Below are positions 42,690-52,012 of a stretch of DNA of 64,000 nt, one piece after another (the first letter of the stretch is position 1; each line of letters opens with the position of its first letter). The position numbers were made by a program, and so were the translations under genes. The notes below the pieces were generated by a model that saw only the letters and a list, made by a program, of their open reading frames with translations, was not told the origin of the DNA and ran no database searches. The stretch is from Thalassomonas actiniarum (GTDB lineage: Bacteria; Pseudomonadota; Gammaproteobacteria; Enterobacterales; Alteromonadaceae). The stretch lies in NCBI RefSeq assembly GCF_000948975.2, contig NZ_CP059735.1, forward strand, positions 4,358,603 through 4,422,602. Reading direction: 5' to 3'.

Positions 42690-43706
42690 ATGATAACTTA
42701 TGCAATTTGGAATAATAAAGGTGGTACAGGAAAAACAAGTCTAGCTTTTCAAACTATTAGTCGGTTTGCTGAATTAAATTCAGACAAACGCGTTTTAGTT
42801 ATAGATATGTGTCCACAGGCTAACCTGTCCGAAATACTACTCGGTGGGCAGGAAGGTGGTGGAAGTAAAAACTTGCTCATGTGCCAAGGTCAATTACCGC
42901 GCTGTAGTATTGGTGGGTATTTTGATATACGCTTACCTGCTCCATTTTCATCACCAGATTTTGAAGCGAATAGCTTTATTACGACCCCGCATAGTTACAA
43001 TCCATCAATTCCTACAAATATTGACCTAATCTGTGGCGACCCGCTTCTTGAACTCCAAGCCATAGCCATGAATACCCTTGCTAACGCAGACCTTCCTGGT
43101 GTAAATGCTTGGTTAGGTGTTATTGATTGGTTAAAAGATTTTTTAAATAAGGTGGATTATGACTATGTATTCATTGATACAAACCCTAGCTTCTCAATGT
43201 ATACTCAGATTGCTTTAGCTGCGTCACAGCGTGTTGTTTTGCCTGTAATGGCTGACGACTCATCAAGAAGAGCAATTCAAAATGCTTTTTCATTAATATA
43301 TGGTCTTAAATTACCTTCGGAGGTCTACGCCAAATATACATTTGCAAAGAAACTCAATGATGCAGTAAGAGAGTTACCGAAAATCCATCTTATTATCAAG
43401 AACCGATTGACGCAATACATGGGAGCTGCATCGGCGTATCATGCCGTATTAACAGGCATTGATAGTGATGTTACTGCTCTAATAAAGCAGTATCCACAAT
43501 ATTTTAACTTTACGGCTGTCAAAAAAGGAACCGTTGGGGTAAGAGATTTTGGAACTACTGGTATTGTTTCTTTCGCCCGGGGTTGTGCATTCTCTACAAT
43601 GCCAACGGGAAAACTGACTATAAGTGGTCACCGTGTTCAAGTTAAGCCTGATTATCGAGATCAATCACTCGAAGCAATAGATAAAGTGGTATCTAAATTA
43701 ATATGA
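42690..43706 (+). CDS. Orphan ParA-family ATPase
   Basis: 338 residues from the ATG at 42690, preceded by CAGGAGAACTAT; an upstream in-frame start at 42672 ignores that site. The deviant Walker A is KGGTGKTS, followed by VLVIDMCPQANLSE and YVFIDTNPSFSMYTQIALAA, with VLPVMADDSSRRAIQNAFSLIYG. The C-terminal half is longer than in minimal ParA. No parB or parS-like array is nearby, so it is not a complete partition cassette. It could be a plasmid or island remnant or part of a defence-like module. It has its own promoter and a stem after the stop. Confidence 0.8.
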   Translation: MITYAIWNNKGGTGKTSLAFQTISRFAELNSDKRVLVIDMCPQANLSEILLGGQEGGGSKNLLMCQGQLPRCSIGGYFDIRLPAPFSSPDFEANSFITTPHSYNPSIPTNIDLICGDPLLELQAIAMNTLANADLPGVNAWLGVIDWLKDFLNKVDYDYVFIDTNPSFSMYTQIALAASQRVVLPVMADDSSRRAIQNAFSLIYGLKLPSEVYAKYTFAKKLNDAVRELPKIHLIIKNRLTQYMGAASAYHAVLTGIDSDVTALIKQYPQYFNFTAVKKGTVGVRDFGTTGIVSFARGCAFSTMPTGKLTISGHRVQVKPDYRDQSLEAIDKVVSKLI

Positions 43707-43717
43707 TTTTAAACCGT

Positions 43718-43756
43718 GAAGACCGAAATAGTTTTATTAAGCTTCTTTCGGTCTTC
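43718..43756 (+). terminator. Hairpin after the parA-like gene
   Basis: GAAGACCGAAA (43718-43728) and TTTCGGTCTTC (43746-43756) make a perfect 11-bp stem with a 17-nt loop, 12 bp after the stop. No strong U-tract follows. Confidence 0.6.
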
Positions 43757-43867
43757 TGAATGATTGTGTAATTAGTGTTACTTGCTGATAGCTGAATTAC
43801 CAATACAAAATTTAATTCGCACCAGCCTTTCGACTCAAACTATTAATGTCCGCAGTGTGGCATTAAC

Positions 43868-43895
43868 TGGCCTAAGCGTTTCACCGCTTAGGCCA
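43868..43895 (-). terminator. Hairpin after the chiA-like gene
   Basis: TGGCCTAAGCG (43868-43878) pairs with CGCTTAGGCCA (43885-43895) around a 6-nt loop, 32 bp after the chitinase stop on the minus strand. It lacks a clear U-tract. Confidence 0.6.
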
Positions 43896-43926
43896 GAACT
43901 TCATTTTAAAACACCAATCTCAAGCG

Positions 43927-46608
43927 TTAAAGTTTTACCCAAACACTGGCAGTACCCGGTTCTTCACCTTTAGTCCACCAACCGGCCTGGTAATTGGCAT
44001 TGTTATGAGAAACCTTATCGCCGCCATTATAGGCAAGATCTGAACGCCACGGACGGATCTGACCGTCATCAGGCACGACTTCTTCCCATGGACCGCCAAG
44101 GTCTGGTCTGTCTCCCTGAGTCCACCATTTGGCCCGATACTCTGTACCTTCATACATTACCGTATTACCGGCAACATAAATTTCGGAGGCTAACCAGGTA
44201 GTATTGCCACTGTCTTTGTTTTTCACGCTGATGGTAAAGCTGCGGCTGCTGGTCAGCTGACCGTCAGAGACATCAACACTTACCGAAAAGTCAGTATCGG
44301 CATCCACCTCACCCACAGACAAGCTGACATTCGCCCCGCTGCCGGTAATGCTTATGCCAACTGGCAGATTCCACTGATAGCTCAAGGTATCCCCCTGGGC
44401 ATCTGTAGCAGTCACGCTAATATCTACCGAACTGTTTTCATCTATGCTGACATCGGCAATCGGGCTAACTTCAGGCGCGGTATTTCCGCCGGTATCAACC
44501 ACAACAGTTACCACGGCGTCACGGCTGACAGTGGCTTTTCCGTCTGAAACCACAGCACTGATCACATAATCCGTGGTTTGCGCCGGGGTTGGCGCGGTTA
44601 AAGTCAGGGTATCGGTATTTTGTCCCGTGGCATTAAACACCGGGTCTACCTGCCATTGATAGGTTAACGGGTCATTGTCTGCGTCGGTCGCCGTTACCGG
44701 AATGATTAAGCTTTCACCTGCGTTAACGGTAAAGTTAGCCGGCAGGTTCACTACCGGTTTGTTGTTTACCGGATCGGTACCGCCTCCCGCCAGTCCTTCA
44801 TTCATGGCATTAAGAATATCGCCGTTGTCAGCATCAATTTCCCAGCCGAACAAACCGGCAAAGTTATGCTGCCTGACATATTGGCCTTTTACTTTTACCG
44901 AGCGCGGGTTGTCATAGGTGATAAGTTTGCCTGAAGTGCGGTTCCAAACATAGGCCGCTTCAGCCTGTTCGTCATAACCCACTTCAAAACCGTTAATGCC
45001 GGTGCCGCTGGCACCTATCATATTGGCCTTAACGCCTTTATAGTCAATAACACCAGCTTCCCATACACCCTCGGCATTAGAGCCGGTTAACTTACCATTG
45101 CCCGGGGCGGTCATAGGGTTATCGATATCGGTGGCATTTGCCGGAAGTACCCCTTCCCAGCCGCGACCGTACATGGCGGTGCCGAGCACAATTTTACTTG
45201 GCGAGACATTTTGCGCGAGCAATAACTGGGCGGCATGGTCCATGGTATAAGCCGGGCCTTTTCTCGGCTCGCCGTTATCATCCAACCCGGTACCGTCACA
45301 TTCATCTGTGCTTAAATGCGAGCCGCAATAAACGCCGGTTTGATGGCCGGTAACATTATTCCAGCCGCCGTAGAAGTCATAGGTCATGGCGAAGATGTAG
45401 TCCATATATTGGGACGCCGCGGCATAATCGACATCTTCAATCTTGTCATAACCCGAGCCGATAGCCGAGGTCAGCTCATAGCTGCGTCCGCTTTCCAGTT
45501 CAAGTTCATCAAGCATGGCTCTGAGTTCCTGCATTAACGCCACGTAAGCCGCGCCGTCTGTGGCCGGATTGCCTAAGTTGGGATTAGCGCCGTCACCGCC
45601 GGGGAATTCCCAGTCGATATCCACGCCATCATAAAACTTCCAGGTTTTTAAGAATTGCTTCATCGAGGCAACAAAGGTGTCGCGGTTGGCTTTTTCGGTA
45701 AAACCATAGAAGGGATCCGACAAGGTCCAGCCGCCTACCGAAGGCAATATTTTTAAGTCGGGGTTACGCTGTTTTAACGCCATCAGCTGGGCATAGGTGC
45801 CGCGGATGGGATCGTTATTGTCTATACCCGGCAATGCTTTTTGCACCGCCGCCCAGGGGTCGTGGATCACCACTTCATAATCCTGCGAGTCGCCACAGGC
45901 AGTTTGCAGTGCGCGCCAGCTGTTACCGTTTTCCACTTCTTTTAACGACTCATTAGGGCCACAAATCGGGATAAAGCCGTATAACAAGTGGGTGAGGTTA
46001 TCCACCGGGATATTGGTGACGTCAAAGTCGCGACCATAAATACCCCATTCGACAAAGTAGGCGCCAATAACGGTGTTGGCTTGTTTCGGATAGGTTTTAT
46101 TGTTGGGGTCAATATCCATCACCAGGGGCGCTAAATGGCCGCCGTCAGTATCGGCAATCACAATATCTTTACCGGCGCTGCGGGCACAGTCGCTGCCCTC
46201 ACATAAAGCCATGGTCAGGGTATGGCGGCCCGAGTCCTTATAAGGAAATTCAATGGTGCCGCTTTTAGTGCCGGCGGGCAAACTGCCTTCGTTTACCAAA
46301 ACATCATCAAAATAAACCTTGTAACCGTCTCCGCCGGAGCCGCTCCAGGCATTCCATTTAATTTTAATATCCACCTGCTCTTTCGCTGTTACCAGCTGCT
46401 TATAAGAGCCGGTGCCGTCAAGTACCACTTCAACAAAAGAGTAGTTTTGCGGCTGCCAATCAAGGCTGGGGGTTGATGGCGCAGCCACTGCCTGTGCGGC
46501 GCTAATGACAGAAATTACTGCCCCTATTTTTACCCCGCTTTTTACCTGAGTAAAGGCCATACCTACTGCTGTGCTCAGCTTGTTTTTAATCACTCGTCCT
46601 TCTTTCAT
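43927..46608 (-). CDS. ChiA-like GH18 chitinase with two CBM5/12 modules
   Basis: Secreted endo- or processive chitinase, 893 residues. Signal peptide to about 43; N-terminal ChiN Ig-like domain (44-155); GH18 barrel (about 175-606) with the catalytic motif DGVDIDWE (327-334, proton donor Glu334) and the SVGGWTLSDPF and MTYDFYG motifs; two PKD/Ig-like linker domains (about 615-705 and 710-797); two CBM5/12 chitin-binding modules (803-845 and 850-893) with AKWWT and AGWWTKGEEP. It is the last gene of a leftward trio with LPMO and a second GH18. Confidence 0.95.
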   Translation of the reverse strand: MKEGRVIKNKLSTAVGMAFTQVKSGVKIGAVISVISAAQAVAAPSTPSLDWQPQNYSFVEVVLDGTGSYKQLVTAKEQVDIKIKWNAWSGSGGDGYKVYFDDVLVNEGSLPAGTKSGTIEFPYKDSGRHTLTMALCEGSDCARSAGKDIVIADTDGGHLAPLVMDIDPNNKTYPKQANTVIGAYFVEWGIYGRDFDVTNIPVDNLTHLLYGFIPICGPNESLKEVENGNSWRALQTACGDSQDYEVVIHDPWAAVQKALPGIDNNDPIRGTYAQLMALKQRNPDLKILPSVGGWTLSDPFYGFTEKANRDTFVASMKQFLKTWKFYDGVDIDWEFPGGDGANPNLGNPATDGAAYVALMQELRAMLDELELESGRSYELTSAIGSGYDKIEDVDYAAASQYMDYIFAMTYDFYGGWNNVTGHQTGVYCGSHLSTDECDGTGLDDNGEPRKGPAYTMDHAAQLLLAQNVSPSKIVLGTAMYGRGWEGVLPANATDIDNPMTAPGNGKLTGSNAEGVWEAGVIDYKGVKANMIGASGTGINGFEVGYDEQAEAAYVWNRTSGKLITYDNPRSVKVKGQYVRQHNFAGLFGWEIDADNGDILNAMNEGLAGGGTDPVNNKPVVNLPANFTVNAGESLIIPVTATDADNDPLTYQWQVDPVFNATGQNTDTLTLTAPTPAQTTDYVISAVVSDGKATVSRDAVVTVVVDTGGNTAPEVSPIADVSIDENSSVDISVTATDAQGDTLSYQWNLPVGISITGSGANVSLSVGEVDADTDFSVSVDVSDGQLTSSRSFTISVKNKDSGNTTWLASEIYVAGNTVMYEGTEYRAKWWTQGDRPDLGGPWEEVVPDDGQIRPWRSDLAYNGGDKVSHNNANYQAGWWTKGEEPGTASVWVKL

Positions 46609-46687
46609 AGCTTCCTCTTTTTTATCCTGACCGACACTATGCCCGCCTTATGGTTATTTATTGTTTATGTTTATTGATAATGATGAT

Positions 46688-48133
46688 TTAACGTTTTTCC
46701 CAAACATTTGCCTGTCCGGGGATTTCATTGAGGGTCCACCATTTCGCCCGGTAAACTTGTCCCTGATAACGAACTAAATCGTCGCCGACATATACCTGCT
46801 CGGCGCTCCACTGGGGAATATCCGGTTCAAGGGTGTTATTGACCTTAAGGTTAAAACTTTCACTGGCGCTAAGTTCACCGTCAGAAACCGTGACAGCAAG
46901 GCTAAAATCTGTGGTTTGTTCCACTTCGGGTAAGGTAATAGTGATGTTGGCACCATCAGCTACGAAGCTCAGCGGCGCAGGCACCTGCCAGCTATAACTG
47001 AGCTGGCTTTGCTGTGCATCTGTGGCAATAACCGTTACCTGTAGCGAAGTGTTTTCATCGGCTTGTCTGTCCGGCAGGTTTTCGATAACCGGCGGGGTAT
47101 TTACCGGTGTCGCTGCCAGGCTCAGGGTAAAGCTGTAGTTGCTATCAGTGACCCACACCTGGTTCGATAACGGGTTATTGACATCAAAGGTAATATTGCC
47201 CGCACTGTCTTTTAGCCCAATTTGCAATACTTGGGGAAAGTCTGTCACCAGCTCGGCGGCAAAGGTTTGCTGCCATTGGTTAACATTGGCTTGGGTGACA
47301 GTGAAGGTGCGATTAATCAGCTCCTGGCCAGTGGCATCAAACAACCGGGCCCGGGCAAATTCACCCACAGCTCCTTCCTGCCCCTGACGGACAAAATAAC
47401 CTATCGGCTGCCAGCTCACCGGAGTGGAATCACGTTTGATGTCGATATCCGAGCAGTTATAAAAACCTTCTCCGGCCACGTCATAACGCTGCCAACGGGT
47501 GTAAAGCACGGCGCGTCCCGAACGCTCGGCGGGAATATTTATCGACATCTCGTAATAGCTGTTGCCGTCGCTGTCTTTGCTTACTTCGATATCGTCGTAT
47601 TCCTGCACCTTTTCTAAATCGGCCCAGGTGATCTCCTGGCTCTCAACCGGAAAATCCTGCCGGGTCAGGTAAAATTGCCAGAAACTCGGGTTATGCGGGG
47701 TAGTCGCCCGAAACCTGAATGGGATATTATTCTGCTCATCCGGCATCACCTCTGTTACTTGCCAGTGGGGCGATGGCAGGTTCATGCCGCCTTTTTCCTC
47801 GCTGCCGGCGGAGCACAAAAGCCCGTCCGGCACATGGGCCTCCACTTCGGCCTGGTTTTGATAATCGGTAATATTGACGGCAAACTCATGCTCCTGGACA
47901 AACTGCACATAGCCCGTGGCCAGGTAAGCGGCGCGGCATGCCAGGTTGGGAATGTTTTCTCCCGTCTCCGGCCACCAGTAACCTCCCTGCGCCTGACAAA
48001 TCGCCTGGCGCGCTTTCGGGCTGTCAACATAGCCGTGACCATATACCGATAAAGGGGTTTGCAAGACCAGCAGGCCCAAGCCTAAAACAACCCCTTTGCT
48101 CAGTGCTTTTTGCGTTAAGGTGTTATTGTTCAT
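46688..48133 (-). CDS. Chitin-active AA10 lytic polysaccharide monooxygenase
   Basis: Copper enzyme that oxidatively cleaves crystalline chitin, 481 residues. The signal ends so that His33 (YG/HGYVDSP) is the mature N-terminus; His33 and His147 (TTPHNPSFW) form the copper brace, and Phe224 in GEGFYNC is the axial aromatic. The AA10 domain covers 33-235, a GbpA-like second module about 237-335, a PKD/Ig-like domain about 345-434 and a C-terminal CBM5/12 about 439-481 (YRAKWWTLNEIPG). It lies between two chitinase genes, consistent with synergistic attack. Confidence 0.94.
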   Translation of the reverse strand: MNNNTLTQKALSKGVVLGLGLLVLQTPLSVYGHGYVDSPKARQAICQAQGGYWWPETGENIPNLACRAAYLATGYVQFVQEHEFAVNITDYQNQAEVEAHVPDGLLCSAGSEEKGGMNLPSPHWQVTEVMPDEQNNIPFRFRATTPHNPSFWQFYLTRQDFPVESQEITWADLEKVQEYDDIEVSKDSDGNSYYEMSINIPAERSGRAVLYTRWQRYDVAGEGFYNCSDIDIKRDSTPVSWQPIGYFVRQGQEGAVGEFARARLFDATGQELINRTFTVTQANVNQWQQTFAAELVTDFPQVLQIGLKDSAGNITFDVNNPLSNQVWVTDSNYSFTLSLAATPVNTPPVIENLPDRQADENTSLQVTVIATDAQQSQLSYSWQVPAPLSFVADGANITITLPEVEQTTDFSLAVTVSDGELSASESFNLKVNNTLEPDIPQWSAEQVYVGDDLVRYQGQVYRAKWWTLNEIPGQANVWEKR

Positions 48134-48300
48134 TTTGCTTTCCTTGAATTTAGCCCGACCGAACCCGGACCTTCCCGGCTTTTACCGTAAGAAGGTCATT
48201 ATTTCAGGAGTAAAAAGGCCGGGAGCTTTGGGCAGAAACAACGCTGTTTTATCAACTTTTTCCGAATAAAAGCTTTTGCGTTATCTCTGCCGTATGCCGG

Positions 48301-51300
48301 TTATAGACTACACACTAAGTCCCAATCGGCGCCGCCGGGCACACTATTGGTCCACCATTTGGCCTGATAAACAGCATTGTCATGCACGACCATGTCACCG
48401 CCTGCGGCATGATCCCCCTGCGGCCAGTTGGGATACACAGGGATAACATCCGTGTTCAGGTCGCCACAGGTGTTGCCGCCTGAACCGTCGGTGGCTTCCG
48501 GCAAGTTGGGATATTCAGACTTAAAGGCGTAGCTTTTACCGTTTTTAGCTATGGTGAAGTTCACCGGACCGCTTACGGGCATGTAATACATCACCTGAGC
48601 ATCTACCGTCTGACCGGGAGCAAAGGCTTCATCTACCCCGCCCCACTCATTGGTTAAGGTGATGGCGAAACGGTGGAATTCATTGTCAAAACCGCCGATA
48701 TTGTTCCCCGCCGCATTGGAGCCGTTGCTAACCACCTCCAGCTTTAACTTTTTGGTGGCATTCCAGTTGGATTTAAAAATCGCCGAGGTCGACACAGGTA
48801 CATCAAACGAGATAGTGGCCCCGGTAAAATCGATTTGCGAGTTATTAGTAAAGCTAAAGGTCGGGCTGATGGGATAGTTGTCATCACCGAGCGGGAAGTC
48901 TTTAACGCCAAAGCTGATATCCACCATCTCTGCCGGTAAGGCAAAGTCAGGGTTGCCCATTTGTGTGCCGTATGCCGTGCCGCTGAGCTTGAACTTATCA
49001 AAAGCCAGACTGGTCATGGTTGAGCCCATAAAGTATTCGCCCTTGACGCTGTCGAAAGCAAAATCTCCCGCCAGCTCCCAAAACATGATGCCGCCCAGTT
49101 CGTTGTTGATGATGTAGTCGAGTTTGGTCGCCATCGACGCTTCATCTTCACTGGATAAAAACACGCTTTTTTCTGCATTCCATAACCAGGGGGCCACGGC
49201 GACCGCATCATAATGGCGGACATAACTGCCGCTAAACCTGTCGTCGGGATCGGTATCCGGCGTCAAACCATAAGCGGTTAAATAACTCGGGGTAATGCCG
49301 TTTTCCAGGTTTTTCAGGTGCCACAGCGGGTTGCTGCCGGCGGGTACTTCACGGTCGTTTTCAATATCATGCCAGAGGTTGTCGATACCGATAGCGCCGT
49401 TGCCGCAGAAGTTTTTATCCCCTTTGCCGGTACCGTCCGGGCAATTAGCCTGATCCGGGAATTTCGCCTGGCCCCACAGGCCCTGGCTGCCGCCGATAAC
49501 GTCCTTAAAGCCCCGGCTGTAATACGGCACACCGATATTAATGCGCCCCGCGCTCAAGCCGCCGCGGAAATAACGCACCGCCCAGTCGGTATTAAGGTAA
49601 CCTATGCCTTCAAATTCCTTGGTGGTATAAACATCCCAGGCCTTAAGCTCTGAGTCTTCCCCGGTATCAAACAAGGCGGCGTTATGGCCGACATGAGAGT
49701 TCCATGCGCCGTGTAAGTCATACGACATGATATTGACATAATCGAGGTACTTCACCGTCTGGAAGGTTTCCATGCCGCGCAGCAGGTAACCGGATGAAGG
49801 AGAGGCGATGGTGAGCATATAATGCTTGCCCGATGCCTGTCCGGCAATATCCAACGCCTCGCGCAGGCTTTTCATCAGCACCTGGTAAGATTGATTTAAT
49901 CCTCCCCGGCGGGCATTGGAGATGGCAAAGTCTCCCGGATGACCGGCATCATCCATAGAGGTGGGATATTCATAATCGATATCAACCCCGTCAAAGCCAT
50001 ATTGCTGGATGAAATCCACAACACTGGCAGTGAAGGTATCTATACCCGCCTGGTTAACACTGCCATCGGCATTGGTGGTCATGGTATAAAAACCGCCGCT
50101 GGCCACCCGGCCATTTTCACCGATATAACCGCCGGTTTCTGCCCAGCCACCGACCGAGATTAATGTTTTCACGTCCGGGTACTGTTTTTTGTATTTATTG
50201 AGCAGGTTGAAATGTCCCTTGTAGGCAAAGTCAGGATCCATCTCGGCACCGACAACACCCGGCCATTGCATTCTGGTGGCGGGGTTATTGGCAGCACTGG
50301 CATCACCGATAGAAATTTTATCATTGACATCAACATGGGCGAAGGCGTAATTGATATGGGTAATTTTATCCCAGGGAATATCATTGACCAGGTAGGCAGG
50401 CTGCTCATTGCTGCCGTTACGCCAGCTGGTGAAATAACCAATGACCCGTCTTGGATGATCCGCGCCCATTTCTTCCCGGCCGTCGGCATCGTAAATACTG
50501 CAATAAGGCGTATTCACGCCCGGCGTCTGGTATAGGCCTGCCGGTTTACAGTCATCACGGCCATTGCCGGGATCCCCGCCCTCTTGTACGTTAAGGGTTA
50601 TCACCTCACTTTGGCCGCTGGCATTTTTATCATCCCTGGCCTCAAGTTTAAATTCAACTGTACCAGCCCTGCTCGCCTGCCAGGTATAACTGGCATCCGC
50701 GCCGGTATTGCTAAACACGGAAATACCATTTTCAAACAGCTCCAACGCCGTTAACTGGCCGTCACTATCGGCCCCCGATAAGGCAAACACCACAGAGTCG
50801 CCAATCTTGATCGGCGATGGCGCAGATACGATCACCAAAGATGCCGTCGGCGCCTGATTATCCGGGCCGCCATCGGTCACCGTAATATTCACCGGCCGGG
50901 CATCAGCCTTGGCCCCTTTATCGTCAACCACCACCGCCGTTAATACGTGCTGCCCGGCCAAGGCCGTCCAGCTTACCTGGTAGGGTGAAGCTGTGTCTGT
51001 GGCCAGCAAGCTCTCTCCCAGATAAAAATCAACGCCGGCCACCTGGCCGTCGGCATCTTTGGCATCAACCTTAATGACAACGCTGTCATTTTTAGCGAAA
51101 GAAGCATTGTTTGCCGGGGAAATCCAACTCACCGTGGGGGGAATATTATCCGGGGTACCAGTTGAACAGTCGCCAAGTTTTTTCCACTCATCCCAGGGAC
51201 CGGAATTATCAACGGGATTTGACTGGTTCCACCATTTGGCTTCAAACGCTTGCTCACTTGCCTGAACCTGGTTGCCTGCCAGATAGGCTTGTCCTGCCTG

Positions 51301-51414
51301 CCAAGGGCTAAGTGTGCTGCAGTCAACCTCGGCGGCCTGCGCCGGAAGCCCTGCTATTGCCAGGGAAATCAGCCCTAACGCGGCCGATTTGTGCTTGATT
51401 TTTTGTATGTCCAT
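48301..51414 (-). CDS. GH18 chitinase with N- and C-terminal CBM5/12 modules
   Basis: 1037 residues. Signal peptide to about 28; CBM5/12 (33-84, FEAKWWNQSNP); two Ig-like domains (about 93-181 and 188-277); GH18 barrel (about 320-800) with DGVDIDYE (475-482, donor Glu482), SVGGWAETGGY and NIMSYDLHGAWN; a beta-sandwich module (about 850-975); and a C-terminal CBM5/12 (about 990-1037, YQAKWWTNSVPGG). It is the first gene of the leftward chitin cluster. Its coding sequence contains an 18-nt near-palindrome like the NagR operator at 51073-51090. Confidence 0.94.
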   Translation of the reverse strand: MDIQKIKHKSAALGLISLAIAGLPAQAAEVDCSTLSPWQAGQAYLAGNQVQASEQAFEAKWWNQSNPVDNSGPWDEWKKLGDCSTGTPDNIPPTVSWISPANNASFAKNDSVVIKVDAKDADGQVAGVDFYLGESLLATDTASPYQVSWTALAGQHVLTAVVVDDKGAKADARPVNITVTDGGPDNQAPTASLVIVSAPSPIKIGDSVVFALSGADSDGQLTALELFENGISVFSNTGADASYTWQASRAGTVEFKLEARDDKNASGQSEVITLNVQEGGDPGNGRDDCKPAGLYQTPGVNTPYCSIYDADGREEMGADHPRRVIGYFTSWRNGSNEQPAYLVNDIPWDKITHINYAFAHVDVNDKISIGDASAANNPATRMQWPGVVGAEMDPDFAYKGHFNLLNKYKKQYPDVKTLISVGGWAETGGYIGENGRVASGGFYTMTTNADGSVNQAGIDTFTASVVDFIQQYGFDGVDIDYEYPTSMDDAGHPGDFAISNARRGGLNQSYQVLMKSLREALDIAGQASGKHYMLTIASPSSGYLLRGMETFQTVKYLDYVNIMSYDLHGAWNSHVGHNAALFDTGEDSELKAWDVYTTKEFEGIGYLNTDWAVRYFRGGLSAGRINIGVPYYSRGFKDVIGGSQGLWGQAKFPDQANCPDGTGKGDKNFCGNGAIGIDNLWHDIENDREVPAGSNPLWHLKNLENGITPSYLTAYGLTPDTDPDDRFSGSYVRHYDAVAVAPWLWNAEKSVFLSSEDEASMATKLDYIINNELGGIMFWELAGDFAFDSVKGEYFMGSTMTSLAFDKFKLSGTAYGTQMGNPDFALPAEMVDISFGVKDFPLGDDNYPISPTFSFTNNSQIDFTGATISFDVPVSTSAIFKSNWNATKKLKLEVVSNGSNAAGNNIGGFDNEFHRFAITLTNEWGGVDEAFAPGQTVDAQVMYYMPVSGPVNFTIAKNGKSYAFKSEYPNLPEATDGSGGNTCGDLNTDVIPVYPNWPQGDHAAGGDMVVHDNAVYQAKWWTNSVPGGADWDLVCSL

Positions 51415-52012
51415 ATAACCTCTCTGTGTTTTTTATTTTGATAATCTTGCTTATCTTTTTGTTATTTTTACCTCGATTTAAAGGTAAAATAAAACCTATC
51501 ACAGTTTTAACTATTTTCAATGTTGGCTGATATTTGTACGATAAATACGGTAAGTACAGAAAAAATAACCACTATCTCGCTGCAAAGCCTGAATTTAGGA
51601 CGATGCGGCAGTAAAATCCCCTTCGGTGAGAATTGTTATTATTTACATGCAATATTCAGTAAAACCTAAAGCGACTAAAAAACAAACACACCAATAACAA
51701 CAGGTTAACCACCTTATTCCACAACAGAATAACTTATAACTTAAAGTTATAGATGTTTTGTATAATTTCACTTTTCTGTAACTTTTTTTCGTTATTTATT
51801 TACAGCTGTTTGCTTTTTTATCCTTTCCGCTGGCAAATAAAGCCAACGGTTAAAACAAGTTATTATCGATAAAGAGAAGATATTAAGGTGTTGGGAAACT
51901 TGGATTTGTAAGCTTAAGGCAGCAACGATTGGGGGCATTAAAGATAAACAGGGATCAACCAAGACCCCTGACAGCTTAATAAAATTATAATTATCAAATA
52001 GATAATTTAATG
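51415..52012. other. Control region upstream of the chitinase cluster
   Basis: About 600 AT-rich bp without a gene. It contains a 17-nt palindrome (arms TATAACTT/AAGTTATA around one A, 51735-51751) that could be an operator, and no NagR-type palindrome. Confidence 0.45.

Noticed and set aside
42376..42738. 120-codon minus-strand frame upstream of the ParA gene
   Set aside because: It overlaps the ParA start and promoter, has no ribosome site and shows no known domain.
42690..43706. Plasmid partition cassette
   Set aside because: No ParB gene or parS-like array accompanies the ATPase.
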